A DNA stretch of 64,000 bases from Bromus sterilis (GCA_950022295.1 OX465598.1:117535001-117599000); one strand, 5' to 3'; counted from the stretch's first letter, positions 44,044 to 57,099 are shown. Notes: generated by a model not told the origin, from the sequence alone. Program-made: numbers and translations.

Positions 44044-47000
44044 GTCGACCCAATTTTCGCTTTTGCCCATTTTTCTAGCAAATTTGAGCCAGATCCATCC
44101 TGGACCGTCAGATCTCGCGATCCGACGGCCTAGGAAGCTCCCCACCAACCCCCTTCTTCTCTCTCTCCTCACACAGTGTGCCGCCGCCTGCAACCCGTGG
44201 AGCAGCCGCCGCCCGCTGGCTCCCCTCCTCCCTCGTGCTCTCCTCCGCGCCTCTCCTCTCCCTCTCTTCCTCTCGTCTCTGCACCGCAGGTCGCCGGAGA
44301 CCCCGCATCCATGGATCCGCCGCTTCCACGATTCGAGCCGGAGCCCCGAGGAACTCCGCGCCGCGCCGCCCGATGTGCTCGCCGGAACCGCGCGCCTCTA
44401 CAGCCCCGGCCACCTCCACCTCGCCCCCGCACCTCCTCGCCGGCAGCCGCTCGTCGGGAGGCTCCACCCGCCGCCGCCGGTCGGGCTCCGGCGAGCTGGA
44501 CGACGACGGGGCCGGCCGCCACCAACCGCGCCCACCTGGGTTGTCCTGCCAGTAGCCCAGCGGCCATGGCCCAGCAAGCACAAGGCCCATGCCGCCCCCT
44601 CTAGGCCCGAGGGCATCTACAGATCCGCTGGCCAGATGGGCCCATGGTGAGCACGGGCCCAAGACCTTTTTTTCCCTGAGCTGTGAAAATGACTAAGTCA
44701 GAGAGAAATATGTTGTTGATCCCGTTTTGTAATGCGATTTCCCATTGACTCGTAGGTCGGAATGAAGTGATTCTTTTTTTGTTTGGTTGTGCTTTGTGTG
44801 CTCTAGAGTTCATCTTTAGGAAGTTATTTTTTTGAGGTCATATTGAATATGTAATTCTGTGTTGAAGTAGGCACCAGACTGTTAACTGTTGCTAAATTCT
44901 GTCAAGTGCTGCTGCTGTTATTTTGTTCAAACTTTGGGTCATGCTTGTGACACATCCATGAGGCCTATTGCATTGATTCTTTTTCCTATGTCTTAAGCAT
45001 CATGTGTACTTCATTCCCATGCTTTAACTTGTCATGTTTGGGTGCTTTAGCTATATTAAATCTTGCTCCAAAGTGGTGACCCTGATGTTAATGTGTTGCT
45101 GTGCTGAAAACTGTTAATTTGTTGCAACTTCGGGTGACGGTTGCGTCGCAACCGTTTATCGGAATTGAGTGATTCCAATTGCATATTGTTAAGCATCATG
45201 TATACTTCCATTATATGTATTGCATTGTCATGATATGCTTGCTGGTCATCTAGTTATTGAGCTCCAAAGTTGCTATGCTGCTGTTTTTGACAGCCACCTC
45301 TGTTTTTCTCTAAGTCTGTAACGTTCCGATGCCATGGTGCATGCTTAATATCTTCTGATCTATGATGCCTTTTTGCATGATTATCTTTGCCATGCCTTCC
45401 CTGCCATGTCTACTTTAGTTCATATCATTTGTGAGCATGTTCGCATTCATTATGTTGTTTATGCAATGCTCTAAAGTGTGCTTCCCGATGTTGGCAGATT
45501 GTGCCCGTAACTTGTTTTGCTTGTATATTTTTAACCGTAACTCCGTTTGGAGTGTTCTTTATATGTAACTTAATTAGTTTTTCGTGTACTTTGTTTTTAT
45601 GCTATTGTTTGTTGTTGTTAACCAACCTAAAATGTGGTTTAGGGCAGAACAGTAACAAACTTGTTAATCGTCGTGGGCACTTAGTGTTATGCCATGTTTA
45701 GGGTGTTGCCTCACTTAACTTGACTAGTATAGGTAGTTTACTTTATGCTAAACCTTTTTCCATGCTTGTGTGTTGCCATGTTAACAACCTTGCTCACCTT
45801 TGTAGCTAAACAACTTGAACCTTTCTAAATGTGCGGTATCGTCGTGTGTGACGAGTACTCCACTTAATCTGTTAGTAACCGCTCTCGACGGTAGGTGCGA
45901 TGCCGTAGTGCGTTGTCTTGTCTTGCCTTATTGTTATTGCTTGCTTGTGTTTGCTTCGTAGTAATAGATGCTTTCTCGTTAATTGCTTTCCAGTGTTTTC
46001 CGTCTTGTGTGCTTCCGCGGGTACCTTCGGAGACGATGCGAGCTTGCGATCAACTACACCTTCGGAACCCGACTTATCAACAGGCAAGGACTATACATTA
46101 CTTATGATCCATTCTATTTCAACTAGCGGTTTGCATGCTAGTCTAGGTTAGATTCGATGTTTGATCCTACCACATGTTTACAGCCTCTTTTAAACCGATA
46201 CAGCCATGTCCCCTCCCAGCAAACCATGTACTGCTATGTTACTATTGCTCGTTGCTCAGCCCCTGCTTAGTATGCATGCTTAGGATGCTACGATGTTACC
46301 ATGTTACTTTTGGTTTGGGCTATCACATTATTATATTGTTTTTTATGATATGATTATTACAAATGTTGACTATATTCGACGAAGGATGGAAGGTCTAGGC
46401 TCTCCCGCCCCGACGCTTTGTTCCATTCGAGTCACCTAGGATCCGAGTTCCGGGTATTCGTTTTAAGTCTGAGCGTGCCTAACCGCGTGTGGGATTTTAT
46501 GGGGTCCCCTCTACTTACATACCTAGCTTCAAACATTTCTAGTGGTGGCCCAAGCTGATTTACCATTTGAAACGTGTGTGTGACTGGTCCGCGGCCGGCA
46601 GATTTTAAACAACTTGGGCCAGTGGAGACATGGTTTCTCTTGTTGGTCCATCCCAGGGAGCTTGGGGGTTGTCCACATCTGTTTGGGCAACTAACCCGAC
46701 CTCGTCGAGACGGTAGAGGCCGATTCGAGAGCGCGGCCGGCTTTTGAGTTGGATGTCGACTCACCGGGGGCCACCCGGATTTGTGCGTTGTTAGTTAGAG
46801 GGACCTGTCGTTCCGGATCTCTTGGGACTAAATCATAAAATGGTTGCCTATCATGGGTAGCAACTGAGAGAGATGGGCGTGCATGCGGAGCCTTGTAATG
46901 GGCAGTTGGTACACCCCTGCAGGGTTAAATCTTTTCGAGAACCCGTGTCCACGGTTATGGACGACTTGAGACGTACTCCTTGTTCATAGACAACAACAAC

Positions 47001-47488
47001 TGAGATAATCCTAATATAATTTGATCAACGTGTGTCTGTGCCTTGACTGCTTCTTCTTCGTCGGGATGCGAAGAGGAGGACAAGGATAGGATAGGTGTTA
47101 TGTTTGCGTAAGTAGTTGATAGCAAGACTTGTTGGAGGCGATTCCTCATCGAATGCTTAGCTTCTACCTTACCTCTCTAGATCGCTAGCCACTTCATAAA
47201 TGCTAGTGCGGAAGCAACCTCACCACTTACCCCATCCTTACCGTAAACTACTAGTTGTCCTAGAATGACGAGTGGTGAAGTCCTTGCTGGGTCAGTTGAC
47301 CACTACAGTTGGATGTTGAGTAATTCTGTACTCATGATACTACCCCCAAACTCTTTTCAGGGTTCTTGATCGACAACAGGTATGGTGACCGACGTTTCAC
47401 GTGGAGACTCGACGACGACTAGTTAGACGGATCCCGGCGGAGGGCCTGGACCATTGTGGTTATGGGATCGATGTTTTTATCTTTGCCA
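44044..47488 (+). repeat. F tandem duplication, copy 2 (about 3.45 kb)
   Basis: Second copy, about 440 bases longer, with extra sequence mostly between 44830 and 45480. It has no TATA box of its own. After its end the sequence changes to a short segment with the ACTCAGACATATATCTTCCG stretch common near the 3' end of such LTRs. Confidence 0.8.
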
Positions 47489-47728
47489 CTAGGCATTTGA
47501 CTGTAGTCTGTACTCAGACATATATCTTCCGCTGTTGTATTGTATTAAGGCAGTTGTATGCCGCTTGTATGAGATGTTGTATCCTTGTATCTGTAATGTT
47601 GTGATATCATGTTGGAAATCCGGGGCATATGGCTATGTCATATGTCGCGGTGGGACCGATATGTGCTTTGTCCCCGGATCTGGATGGAAACATCTAGATC
47701 TGGAACAGTACCACATATCGGGCCTTAC

Positions 47729-49660
47729 AACAACTCATACACATATATTCGGCACACATATTTTAACACTCCACCTTGACGGATATATCCTCGCCACCTT
47801 GAAGCCTCCATGTGCGAACCTCCGTGTACCTTGGACTTGAACCATGAGCACCAGTGCTACTCCCAGACTCCATGTGACTCCACCTGCAACTGTAGTCCCT
47901 TCTTGTCTCCTCTACACGGTCAACACACGAGCAAAATTAAGTTACTCTGTACTCTACTTTGTGCTTCCACCTTCCGGAGTATCCGTTCAACGCCATCACA
48001 CACTGATCACTGTCTACGTGAAAGTGAACAACTCACATATTGGTCACCACATATACGAGTTACCTGAACTCAACATCCTAGCTCTTTCTTGACTGATATC
48101 TCAGACTTGAAGAAACTTCACCGTTGCCTTGTGTCACCCTGAGTCAAATTCACAGTTGTCTCACCCCTTTTCCCGGATAGTCTCTGACATGTCCCACCGC
48201 TATAGCACTCTGCCTCCTTCTGTATTCGTCATCTCTATTTTCCCATGTGTATTAAACACCACAGAATATACGACCATGTACTCTCTCGGTTCTTGACAAT
48301 TTCAGACTTTCCGCCACTTTCTCAGATTACTTATGGCTTGACTCCTGTCTATCACTGACGTCAATCTCCATAGACCTAGTCACCAACTTAAATCTGGTAC
48401 TCGTCAACACTACTTCGGCACCCCCTGCACACCTCGTCTGACCACATGTCTGACCTCCTATGCACTGGCCTGTCGCTGTGTCCCGTGCTTGTTGCACGCC
48501 TCGCCGCTATCACCCGCGTCGAGCCTCTGCTGTCCTGGTCGAGTCTCCTGGGTCGCGAACCCACACCACCTCAACCTCCTACTGCAGAGAACCACCGATC
48601 ATCCACGACCGATACCGAGTATCACATCTCCTTCAGACCATTGGGCCCCAGTCCGAACCACGTGTTTCTCGCTTTCCCGCTGAAGTAGGCTTCGACTCTC
48701 TGCTAGCTTACGTCGTAGCCCCTCCATCAGCTCAGAGTGAAGTCTTCCCTCGGACCTCAGCTCCACCTTCAACATGACTCCATGGTAGATGATCAGTCCA
48801 CCCCGCGCCCCGTCGACTTTAAGCTCTCCTGCAGGCACTGCCTTGAATCAACCCTGCGCCATTGTCACGTCGAACTGCACAAGCCCTCAGGCATGCGCCA
48901 CGTGTTTCCACGCCCCAGAATTCGGCCACCATCAGTATCACGCTCCTGTGTCGTCGTCGCTGAAAATCACCGTCGTCTTCTACTTCGACCAACATCCTCG
49001 TCGATCCATCAGACTATCCAGTGCGACCCAGCCAAAAAATATATCCGACTGCAACCATGCTTCACCCTGCGTCGTGTCCAATCTGCACATCACTGTACAT
49101 TCCTTGACGCCTTGTGTTTGCATGATCATGTCACGACGCGCTCCAAACTCCTCCGAGCTTTATATGCACGCCGCCAAACTCAGTTTCCATTTAGCTGCCC
49201 CTGTTGAACAACAACATCGCAATCATAACATCATCTTTGATTACTATACAAAAGCAAAGAACCCAAAATAGTCTTCCTGATAGTCTTCGTGTACGTGTAG
49301 ATGTAGCAACGAAGCAACTAGCCTTCTTTACTCCACAATCCAACACCACGTGACTCTCCTGACTAGTTTTTTTGTTCTTTTTCTTTAATCATACTTCAAA
49401 TTGATCCGATGATAACCAGCGACTTCCATATTCGAACACACTGCTAATTGCCTGGAAACTGACTTTTTTTTCAACAACAAATCTCACTTGCCAACTTGCT
49501 TGTCTGCTGCGTACTTTCCATCGGGCCAGTACGATTTGTAACAGCGCCACGCGCCTGACTCCACGATCACCTCCGCCGACGCAACCGAGTGCTGCTGCAC
49601 ATCTGACTCGTGTCCCTTGAGAACTCTGCTACATCATGTCAAGTCGTGGTCGGTTCAATC
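47729..49660 (-). mobile_element. Element H: degraded Ty1/copia-like element, left part
   Basis: On the minus strand TCAAGGTGGAG next to TGTTAAAATATG (around 47772) looks like a copia polypurine tract meeting an LTR start, so the LTR would run left from 47772 and is truncated. To the right, 47785-49660 is internal region with no recognisable copia enzyme and no good reading frame. Frames such as 48789-49271 (plus) are unsupported. Element I is inserted at 49661. H continues at 56319. The assignment rests on the tract, the primer-site relic at 56503-56516 and position. Confidence 0.45.
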
Positions 49661-49819
49661 TGTTAGAATTAATTAACATGTGTTAATTATGGGGTAAATC
49701 TACTCTTGTAATTTCTATCTCTTCATGAAGAGATACATTTTCATGATGTTCTTCCATCTGTATATATATCCCATCATCTAATGAAAGAGATAGGGTGCCT
49801 CTCTAGTTTCCTCTCAACA
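49661..49819 (+). repeat. 5' LTR of element I, 159 bp
   Basis: Ends TGTTAG and CAACA. It lacks a short segment (about 14 bases, near 49793) present in the 3' copy, and differs at several other bases. Confidence 0.93.
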
Positions 49820-50940
49820 CGAATGTTCTCCACGAGCGAAAAACAACAGTTACGAATAGACTCCGCCGGCGTGAAAGGCGACGATCCTGGCTGAAGGCAC
49901 GCCTAGCGCGTGCGACGGCCTTCGGCCGGTGGCCGTAGTTCCCGGCAGAGGAAGAGCCCCTGGAATCCGGCTACTCCACAACTCCCTGACTCGATGGTCA
50001 AGTGCAACCACGCATCCACACGGGGAGAACGAGCATGTGTTGGCATGCATGTAGCCATACAGGAATCAATGAGAAAAATTGCTAATTCGTTTGTCTTCTT
50101 GTGATTAAGATCATCAATCTAATGATTGATTTTGTTTGTACATGAACATTCATGCATGCGATATGCAAAAGAAGCAGCGGCGACTGCATCGGCCTCACGC
50201 AAGAAAAGCGCAGCGACGAGGCCACTCTCACCGTCGGCGAAACTATGACGCACGGCGGAGGCGGCGATGCCCTTCCGTAATCTCCACCTTCAAGCGACAA
50301 GGACATTGCTGCCTTGGAGCGATTGAAGCCCAAGAGCAGCAAGACACATGCACGCTCTACCATGATAGCTTCACCGAATAGAGAATAGGAGAAAATCAAG
50401 AAAAAAGGTACGCGACCTGTTGTGCGCAGTTCTTGCATTTTCTTCATCGCACGCACTAGATGCGGACAAGACTCCATTGCAGCGCTCCCAGCGCACTTCA
50501 GGCGCGTGGAGCGGTGACCACCCGACGTCACGATCGGCAACGCGCGATGGGAGGCGGCGTGACAGCGCCCGCTCGGGGCCCGTCGCGCTTCTCGCACAGC
50601 GGCAGCCCATGGTTGCCCAACCGCCCATCGCCCGTGGCCACTCCGCCTTCGCGTTGCGACTTGCACCCCGCGTCCGGCCTCCGCGCTGCGCCCCGCGCCC
50701 GACCATCCGTCGCGCCATGCCCCGCGCCTGTCCGCTCGACCGGCCGCACAGAGCCTGTGCACGCGCCGTGGCGCCCGCTCCCGCGCTCCTCCCGGCCGCA
50801 CGGCCGTGCCCGTTGCCGCCTGGCCGCGACCGGCGACGTGCTCGTACGGTGGCCAGGCTGAGCGAACCAATCGATTGGATTGGTAACCGTCCAAGACGGA
50901 GAAGACCTTATCCCTTCGTCATTTCGCGATAAAATATCTG
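49820..50940 (+). other. GC-rich block after the I 5' LTR
   Basis: About 1.1 kb that becomes strongly GC-rich from 50420 to 50870, unlike the AT-rich DNA after it. A minus-strand frame of 270 codons (50082-50894) crosses it, but composition alone would make long frames and I see no domain. It could be leader DNA of I or a captured fragment of host sequence. Confidence 0.35.
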
Positions 50941-53039
50941 TATTTACAGGAATTAGCAAAAAAAAGGACGGTAATAATTCTTGCAATAATACCTTATAAT
51001 TTAGGGTATTTTGAAAGATGATTTTGTGAATACTGCTATCTACTAGCATTTATCTGTTGAGCATTGTGCTCCACAAGAAACATAATGATATAAATAATTT
51101 TCATGCTCACATATGATGAGATTATTTATATCTATTATTTGTAATTGAGTTTTTTCAATCTCTTGCAAAGATAAATTAAGTACTTCTATAGTACTAATTT
51201 TCCGTTGAGTACAATGTATTCCGGATTATTTATTTTCATGTTAAACACATGTCGAGATTAATACATCTATTTTCAAAATTTGAGGTGTTTTCTTCAAATT
51301 GATGCTTGGGATCACAAGGTAGTTATATGGATCTACTACCTACGCAGATTATCAATGACTACTGATAAAGCCTACATTTTGTCGTCTCGACATTATGATT
51401 GCTTTACAAAGTGATCTCTCACACATTTTACTAAGTCATGACATAAGGTATTAGGAGTAAGTATCTATTGATTTCATCAGATTATACTTCCTAGTGCTGC
51501 GAGATCTACTCTATTTTGGAGATTATCTTCAAGGTGTCATCCTTAGAAATTTGAGATTCACACTAATGATTTCAAGCTACCTTCTTGAAATCTATTAATT
51601 TTGCAACATTAAGATATATTTATATTACGCAATCTGTAATATAAATAAATTACCGGTTTTTCACCGGAGATGATATGTTCTTTGTGTTTATCACATTGTC
51701 ATTTTTCATGAACATGTCTTAGCGGCCGAGATTTATTTCTCCCGCACAACAGATGATATGTTATATGTGTTTACCACATTGCCATTTTCCATGAACATGT
51801 CTTAGCGGTCGAGATTGATTTCTTCCGCACAATAGTCTTGCAAATTTTTGACAATTACATATCCCTTATTATATTAGGTAAACACTAGGTAATGAGTTCG
51901 GTCTACTGCCTATGTGCATACTATCACTCTTACGGAGAGGCATACGTTTTGTCAATCTCGACAAACGATTACCTCCAACGTGTTTTTCCTTATATTTAAA
52001 TTGTGACATACACAAGGTAATAGAACCATGTGCATCTACTGACATTGTCAGATTATGCAGCCTATTACTTTGAGATCTGTATGATCTTCAACGTGTTATG
52101 TTCCCACAATTAAGGTTGAGCATTTTCAAGTTATACACTTGAGTCAAAAAAATTGCATTCTTATTACAAACCATGCTGGTTTTTAATTTACTACTCGTAA
52201 ATTAATTATCTCTGGTTTGCCCTATAAGTAATCGATGGCTACTAATTTGAGGCTCTCGCGCTCAATGGCCACAACTTACTTAAGCGGGTAATGGATATCA
52301 AGATCATTCTTGCATCCCATTGGATAGCGCGTGCAATCCAAGCCACACCATCGGGACGCAAATGAACTCAAGGGTAATGGTTTGAAACTCACTTCAAACC
52401 CTCAACTTGACACCATCAAGCTGTCACGGGACCCTATGAGCATGGAGAGCGTGATGGTTGAATATGCTTCAACCGACATGTTTGGAGACTATACAGTTAG
52501 TCCCTTAGTCTCCTTAGTGATCTATTTATTTATGTAAATTTATGATGTTCTAATAGGAACATGATTATTATCTATCAGCAATTTGATACAAATACATTTG
52601 TATGTATTCTATATATATGATAGAGGTTTTCATACTGAAAATCTTCAAGTTTATATATAGTTATCTACGGGGGTCAATCAGATGAAATATGATATGTGCC
52701 TTGTGGACATATGCACCACAAACTCTATATTCGGGGAAATATAATGTTTCCACTCTTACTAAGAGGTCTGGAAATATTTCAATAATCGTTGGACGCGATG
52801 ATGTAACTATCGACTCAACTCGAGTCATATTTACTATCCCTATGGGTACTCGAGTATTATCAAAGATGCTCCACTGTATCTCGATATAACTCATACCATA
52901 CTACTATAGAGATATCCGTCAAAATAGTTTCCATAGCGAAAATTTTGATGACAATAAAGAGAAAATCTCCTCTTCACCCAATACGGATATGGCAATCCCA
53001 TTATCTTCTTATCGTCTGAATTGCACTATACATACTACA
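50941..53039 (+). repeat. AT-rich internal region of element I with degenerate repeats
   Basis: No gag is recognisable. Two adjacent 83 bp copies lie at 51669-51751 and 51752-51834, each starting GATGATATGTT and containing GAACATGTCTTAGCGG. A weaker repeat of about 250 bases recurs with roughly 600 bp spacing (about 51290-51540 and 51880-52110), sharing CATACGTTTTGTC-like and TCAGATTAT stretches. A remnant 68-codon frame at 52331-52537 is unassigned. Confidence 0.5.
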
Positions 53040-55800
53040 AAACCCGTAGCATTTGTTGCATACATGATAGCTTCCAAAATGTCTTCTACATGACAAACTT
53101 GGCATACCCACCTTGGTTATTTCGACATTGGGTTGAAACAGAAACTATCTGCAATTTTATTGATCATGGTTAAAATGTTGCTACATTCTAACAATATTTG
53201 GATTTTATGTGCATTACATGCGATGAAGGGAAGCTAACTTTAAGGCTCGCACTCCTTAAAGTCTACGCTGAACCACTCAAACACCTTGAATTCATGAAGT
53301 CGAGGTAAGTGGCTCTTCCCAACCATTGACTAGACCATTCAGGTATCCCATGGTTCTAAAAGACACAGCTACATGATGTCTTATGTGTGCATTTAGCCAC
53401 ACTAAACCATTGACTCATTATCCTGAACATCGATTTCAAGCAAATCGAATGAACAATGTCACCAAAATTCTTCTTGTGTGCCTTTAATATGGCCCTAGAA
53501 TTGAATTTTAGCACTTTGTCCTATGTGTCTAGATTCAATATGGTTTGGTAGAATCCTTTATCCAAATAATTAAGCTCATTACATGATCTTTACTTTAAAA
53601 TTGTAACTTACCAACTTTACGTTGGAGTCGTGCAGTTTTACACGCTCATGACAAACTGCACAATATTATTCCCCTTTATCTTTGATACATGGAAATCTAT
53701 CAAGCATTTCCCATCTGCGGTAATTCGGTTATACACCGATATCACCACCACAACATACATCATTGGCCCCTCAACATATATGTGGGATCTATGTGAGGAA
53801 TAGTTGTATTTCCATCAATACCTCAAGCCCCTCTCATGGGGAGTTATTCTAGGCCAGTATGCTGCTACAGCGAGGAACATTTCCAGGCATTAGGGGGAGA
53901 ATTCAAGTACCATGCATAATGCCAGGAAATTATTGGAATGTTCAACACATTTCTACCTCAAATTCACGTACTCAAAGATCTGGACCATGCGTTCGGAAGA
54001 TTTGCAACACATTGCAAATAACCTGCCAGATTCATTTACTGAATATAAAGGTGTCACACAATCCTACAATCCTTCAAAAATATGCCTAAAAGAGTGAAGG
54101 TACCAACAAAAATCACTCCACTCCCCGTTCAAAGCAACAGGGGGAGAAGCATGGCAACAGTACATCAGGATTGAGCTTCTCGCAAGCAAGGATATTATGG
54201 CCATTGAATCAGTAAATGCAAGTCAACTTTATGTTGATAGACACCTAATGGGTAGTATACAACCAGTGGATGTGAAACCTCCATCAACCCAGGTCATAGT
54301 GCACACAATGACCGGGACATCGGAATACCCGACTCAACCGCATTGGGAAATCGCGAGCAGTCAGCATGGGTAACGATATTTCCATCAAATATATATAAAC
54401 ATATATATTCTGGAGAAACATTTAACCGGAAGTCTACAATTGTCGACATATATTTCTCAACTAGATTGCAAAAACTTTTCAAATGATTCATGTCCAAAGA
54501 CCATGGCCATGGCAAAGTGTGAAAAACACTCGGACTGAACTCAAGCAAATGATGCAATTCTAAGAAGAAATAATCTTGCTCAATAAGGGAAGGTATTCAC
54601 ATAAGCAATACCTACAATTGTTTTCTTCTGGAAACAAAATGAGAATGCCGAGGTGGTGAAACATAGAGCAAGTATTGTAGCACAAGGGTTTACGCAAATA
54701 CCCAATTATTCTCCAGAAGTGGAATCTCTTTCCGATAACTTATATCATTGATAGTATAAAATCATCTACCTATGCAGTTGATAGATGTAGTGATCACATA
54801 TCCGTGTGGCTCACTAGATTCAGACATATATGATTGACTTCCGATGGAATCTCAATTCTGAATCGAATTACAAAATGCAACATACATTGTGTAAAAATCA
54901 GTAAGTCACCATAAGACTTATTGTTGTCGGTACATATGGTACAACTGACGTAGTGAGTTCCTTATACACAAGGATTACTCCTACAATGATGATTATCCAT
55001 GTTTGTGTGTCATACACGGTGACTACTCCTGCAATGACTACACATGTAATCATCTAAATGATGGAGTTTAATATGAAACATTTGGGTAAAACCAAAATAC
55101 CGCTCGTTACTACAACTTGAGCACCTTCATTCATTCATTATGGTATACTATATTGTCTATATCCAAAATATATTGGAGAAATTCATTGTGGACAAATCTT
55201 ATCCATCCATAACTCTCATGGAATTTCATTCTCTAGACGTAGAGAAAGATCTATTTAGTCCAAGAGATGATGGAAATGAGATATTGGGACTCAGCGTTCC
55301 ATAATGCAATTGGATCCACCAAACACAATTGGTTGGGACTCAAGAATATTTTTCGATATCTCCAAGGCATCAAACATCTTGTCTTGATTTCCAGTTTCAA
55401 GGAAATATGAATACCAATATCATTGGATACACTGATTAGATCCCTGCTATGTCAGATCATAGACAAGCTTAGTATTCATACTATGTGTGATAGCCATTCC
55501 ATGAATGTCTTTCAAACAGACCTTAGTGGCTACATCCACCAACCATTATCTCAAAGATAATGTTGCTTATGTTGCCCGGATGTAAACAGGTTACGTAACA
55601 AGCAATATCACTATATTGGTTATCTTGCAAGTCAAATCATACAACAAACTCATACGTTTGTTCACAAAGTCTCTACCAACTTCGACATCCAGAAAATGTT
55701 CCTGGAATTGGTATTCGACGACTTTGAGATATGCAAGAATCAGGGGGAATATCTTCCTGAATTACTCATATTCAATGCATCATATTATACTCTTTTTCCC
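53040..55800 (+). pseudogene. pol: Element I pol relic: integrase, reverse transcriptase, RNase H (copia order)
   Basis: Broken fragments in the Ty1/copia order. Integrase-like sequence lies near 53330-53420 and 53690-53900. Reverse transcriptase is recognised near 54645-54700 by VVKHRASIVAQGFTQIP, a standard copia motif, and by later fragments near 54830-54990. RNase H follows near 55300-55460 (HNWLGLKNIFRYLQGIKHL) and 55650-55700 (LFTKSLPTSTSRKC). Stops and shifts occur every 50 to 150 bases, so the polyprotein is dead. This order, integrase before reverse transcriptase, is what separates copia from gypsy. Confidence 0.85.
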
Positions 55801-56140
55801 TTTATGAGTTTACTTCACAGGTTCTCATCAGGGTTTTTAATGAGGTAATATCAACACAAGATCATATGTCATATTTTCTGTTTTCCCCATCGGGGTTTTT
55901 AAGAAAGTATATACGACATATTTATTGTCCTTTTAATTCTATGAGTTTTCCTCATATCGAGTTAAAACAGACAATAAGCTTTATATGTTGCGGCATTTTC
56001 TCCTTATTTTTCCCACTGGGTTTGAAGGAGTTTTGGCAACATATCAAACACTATACTCCTCATATTTTTCCCACAGGGTTTTTGGAGGAGCCTCTAATCA
56101 AGATGATGATTTTGGATGGACAAGTGTAGATTAGGGGGGG
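55801..56140 (+). other. 3' untranslated region and polypurine tract of element I
   Basis: Repeated TTTTCCC-plus-GGGTTTTT segments (near 55793-55845, 55882-55905 and 56065-56085) lead to the TTAGGGGGGG tract. This is the usual 3' region of such copia elements; no gene. Confidence 0.7.
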
Positions 56141-56313
56141 TGTTAGAATTAATTAACATGTGTTAATTATGGGGTAAATCTACCCTTGTAACTTCCACCC
56201 CTTCATGAAGAGACACTTCTTCATGGTGTCCTTCCATTTGTATATATATCCCATCATCTAATGAAAGAGATAGAGTTGATTCATTTTGTTGCCTCTCTAG
56301 TTTCCTCTCAACA
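56141..56313 (+). repeat. 3' LTR of element I, 173 bp
   Basis: Same ends as the 5' LTR; carries an extra GTTGATTCATTTT-like segment (about 56275-56289). Followed by CAATC. Confidence 0.93.
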
Positions 56314-56318
56314 CAATC

Positions 56319-57099
56319 TGCGCTAGGGCTATACACGCCGCTGCCGCTTCGGATCAATTTACTGCTGCCTACCAACTCGCGCACGCCGCCGCCGAGATTC
56401 GCAAACTAAACTGATTCGGCCACACGATCCGCTATCTCCGGCTGACGTTTTCTCTTGATGGCTTCTTTCCTCTAGATCAACAACTGCATCCTCTTTTAAC
56501 CTTGCTCATGATATCAATTGTTATAATAATTCGAGTTGCATATCGATCTACCGAAGATCAAGCAATCACCACAAGCACAAGCACAACACCGAGATTTGTT
56601 AACGAGGTTCACCAACATGGCTAATCCCCGGGGCATGACTACGTGCGCTCTTCCCCATGTACCAAATCCACATGATACGATCGACGACAAGTCCGCCACG
56701 GCCATCCAACAGCGCTTCGACCACCTCGCCACGGCCGGACCGGTCGCCCCTCCACGGGCGCCGGACCGTCTCTCTCGTGATCTCTGTCTAGCCTATCAAC
56801 TTGTGTCTAGTCTATTTTTCTACCCTGCGGTGTCTTTATATAATAGGTCCGGGTTACACGTGTCCGACTCAAACACCTAAACCCTTCGCTAATTACAAGT
56901 CCAACTCTAAGACAACTAATACTCAGCAAACTATTACAAAATCAAACTTCAGTATCACGTGGCAACCAGAGGATCAGTTTTTTTTAGCAACACCAGAGGG
57001 CCAGCTGGACGACTCACCGCGCCGGAAGAAACCTATAAAAATCGCCTCTTTTCCGCCTCGGCTCCCCGGCGTGACATGATCCATTATTCATGGCGCACG
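56319..57099 (-). mobile_element. Element H, right part: leader, primer-site relic and 5' LTR
   Basis: On the minus strand the LTR would end with TTATTATAACA at 56519, followed by TGATATCATGAGC (56516-56504), a decayed form of the tRNA-Met primer site used by copia elements. The LTR runs right to at least 57099, where E is inserted. TTATATAAAGACA (minus, near 56833-56845) is a good TATA box. The rest of this LTR should continue right of E. No gene is supported; frame 56536-56880 (plus) is a shadow of the GC-rich LTR. Confidence 0.55.

Larger units (their letters stand above)
40538..47728 (+). repeat. Element F: long Ty3/gypsy LTR with internal tandem duplication
   Basis: Begins TGTAACAACCC at 40538, inside the X 3' LTR. 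It has a TATA box (40999-41006), a GC-rich part, and the long transcribed part in two related copies (41040-44043 and 44044-47488). The right edge is unclear: GGGCCTTACA at 47719-47728 would pair with the start, but the last 100-250 bases may belong to element H. No primer site or coding region of F follows, so it is a solo or truncated LTR. No genes are supported within; long frames near 41000-41700 and 44000-44650 reflect GC-rich DNA. Confidence 0.7.
49661..56313 (+). mobile_element. Element I: Ty1/copia retrotransposon with short LTRs, TSD CAATC
   Basis: A 6653 bp plus-strand element with LTRs of 159 and 173 bp starting TGTTAGAATTAATTAACA and ending CTCTCAACA. Target-site copies CAATC lie at 49656-49660 and 56314-56318. 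A tract TTAGGGGGGG (56131-56140) precedes the 3' LTR. The internal region has relics of copia integrase, reverse transcriptase and RNase H (53040-55800). No canonical primer site follows the 5' LTR. Confidence 0.93.

Noticed and set aside
44012..44662. Frames of 125-212 codons on both strands
   Set aside because: Same GC-rich LTR block in the second copy; the predicted products do not match those of the first copy.
48420..49271. Possible host gene fragment (frames of 80-160 codons, plus strand)
   Set aside because: No domain, no splice pattern I can support, and it lies inside copia-like element H.
50082..50894. 270-codon minus-strand frame in a GC-rich block
   Set aside because: No recognised domain; stop codons are rare in such composition, and several other frames are open over the same bases.
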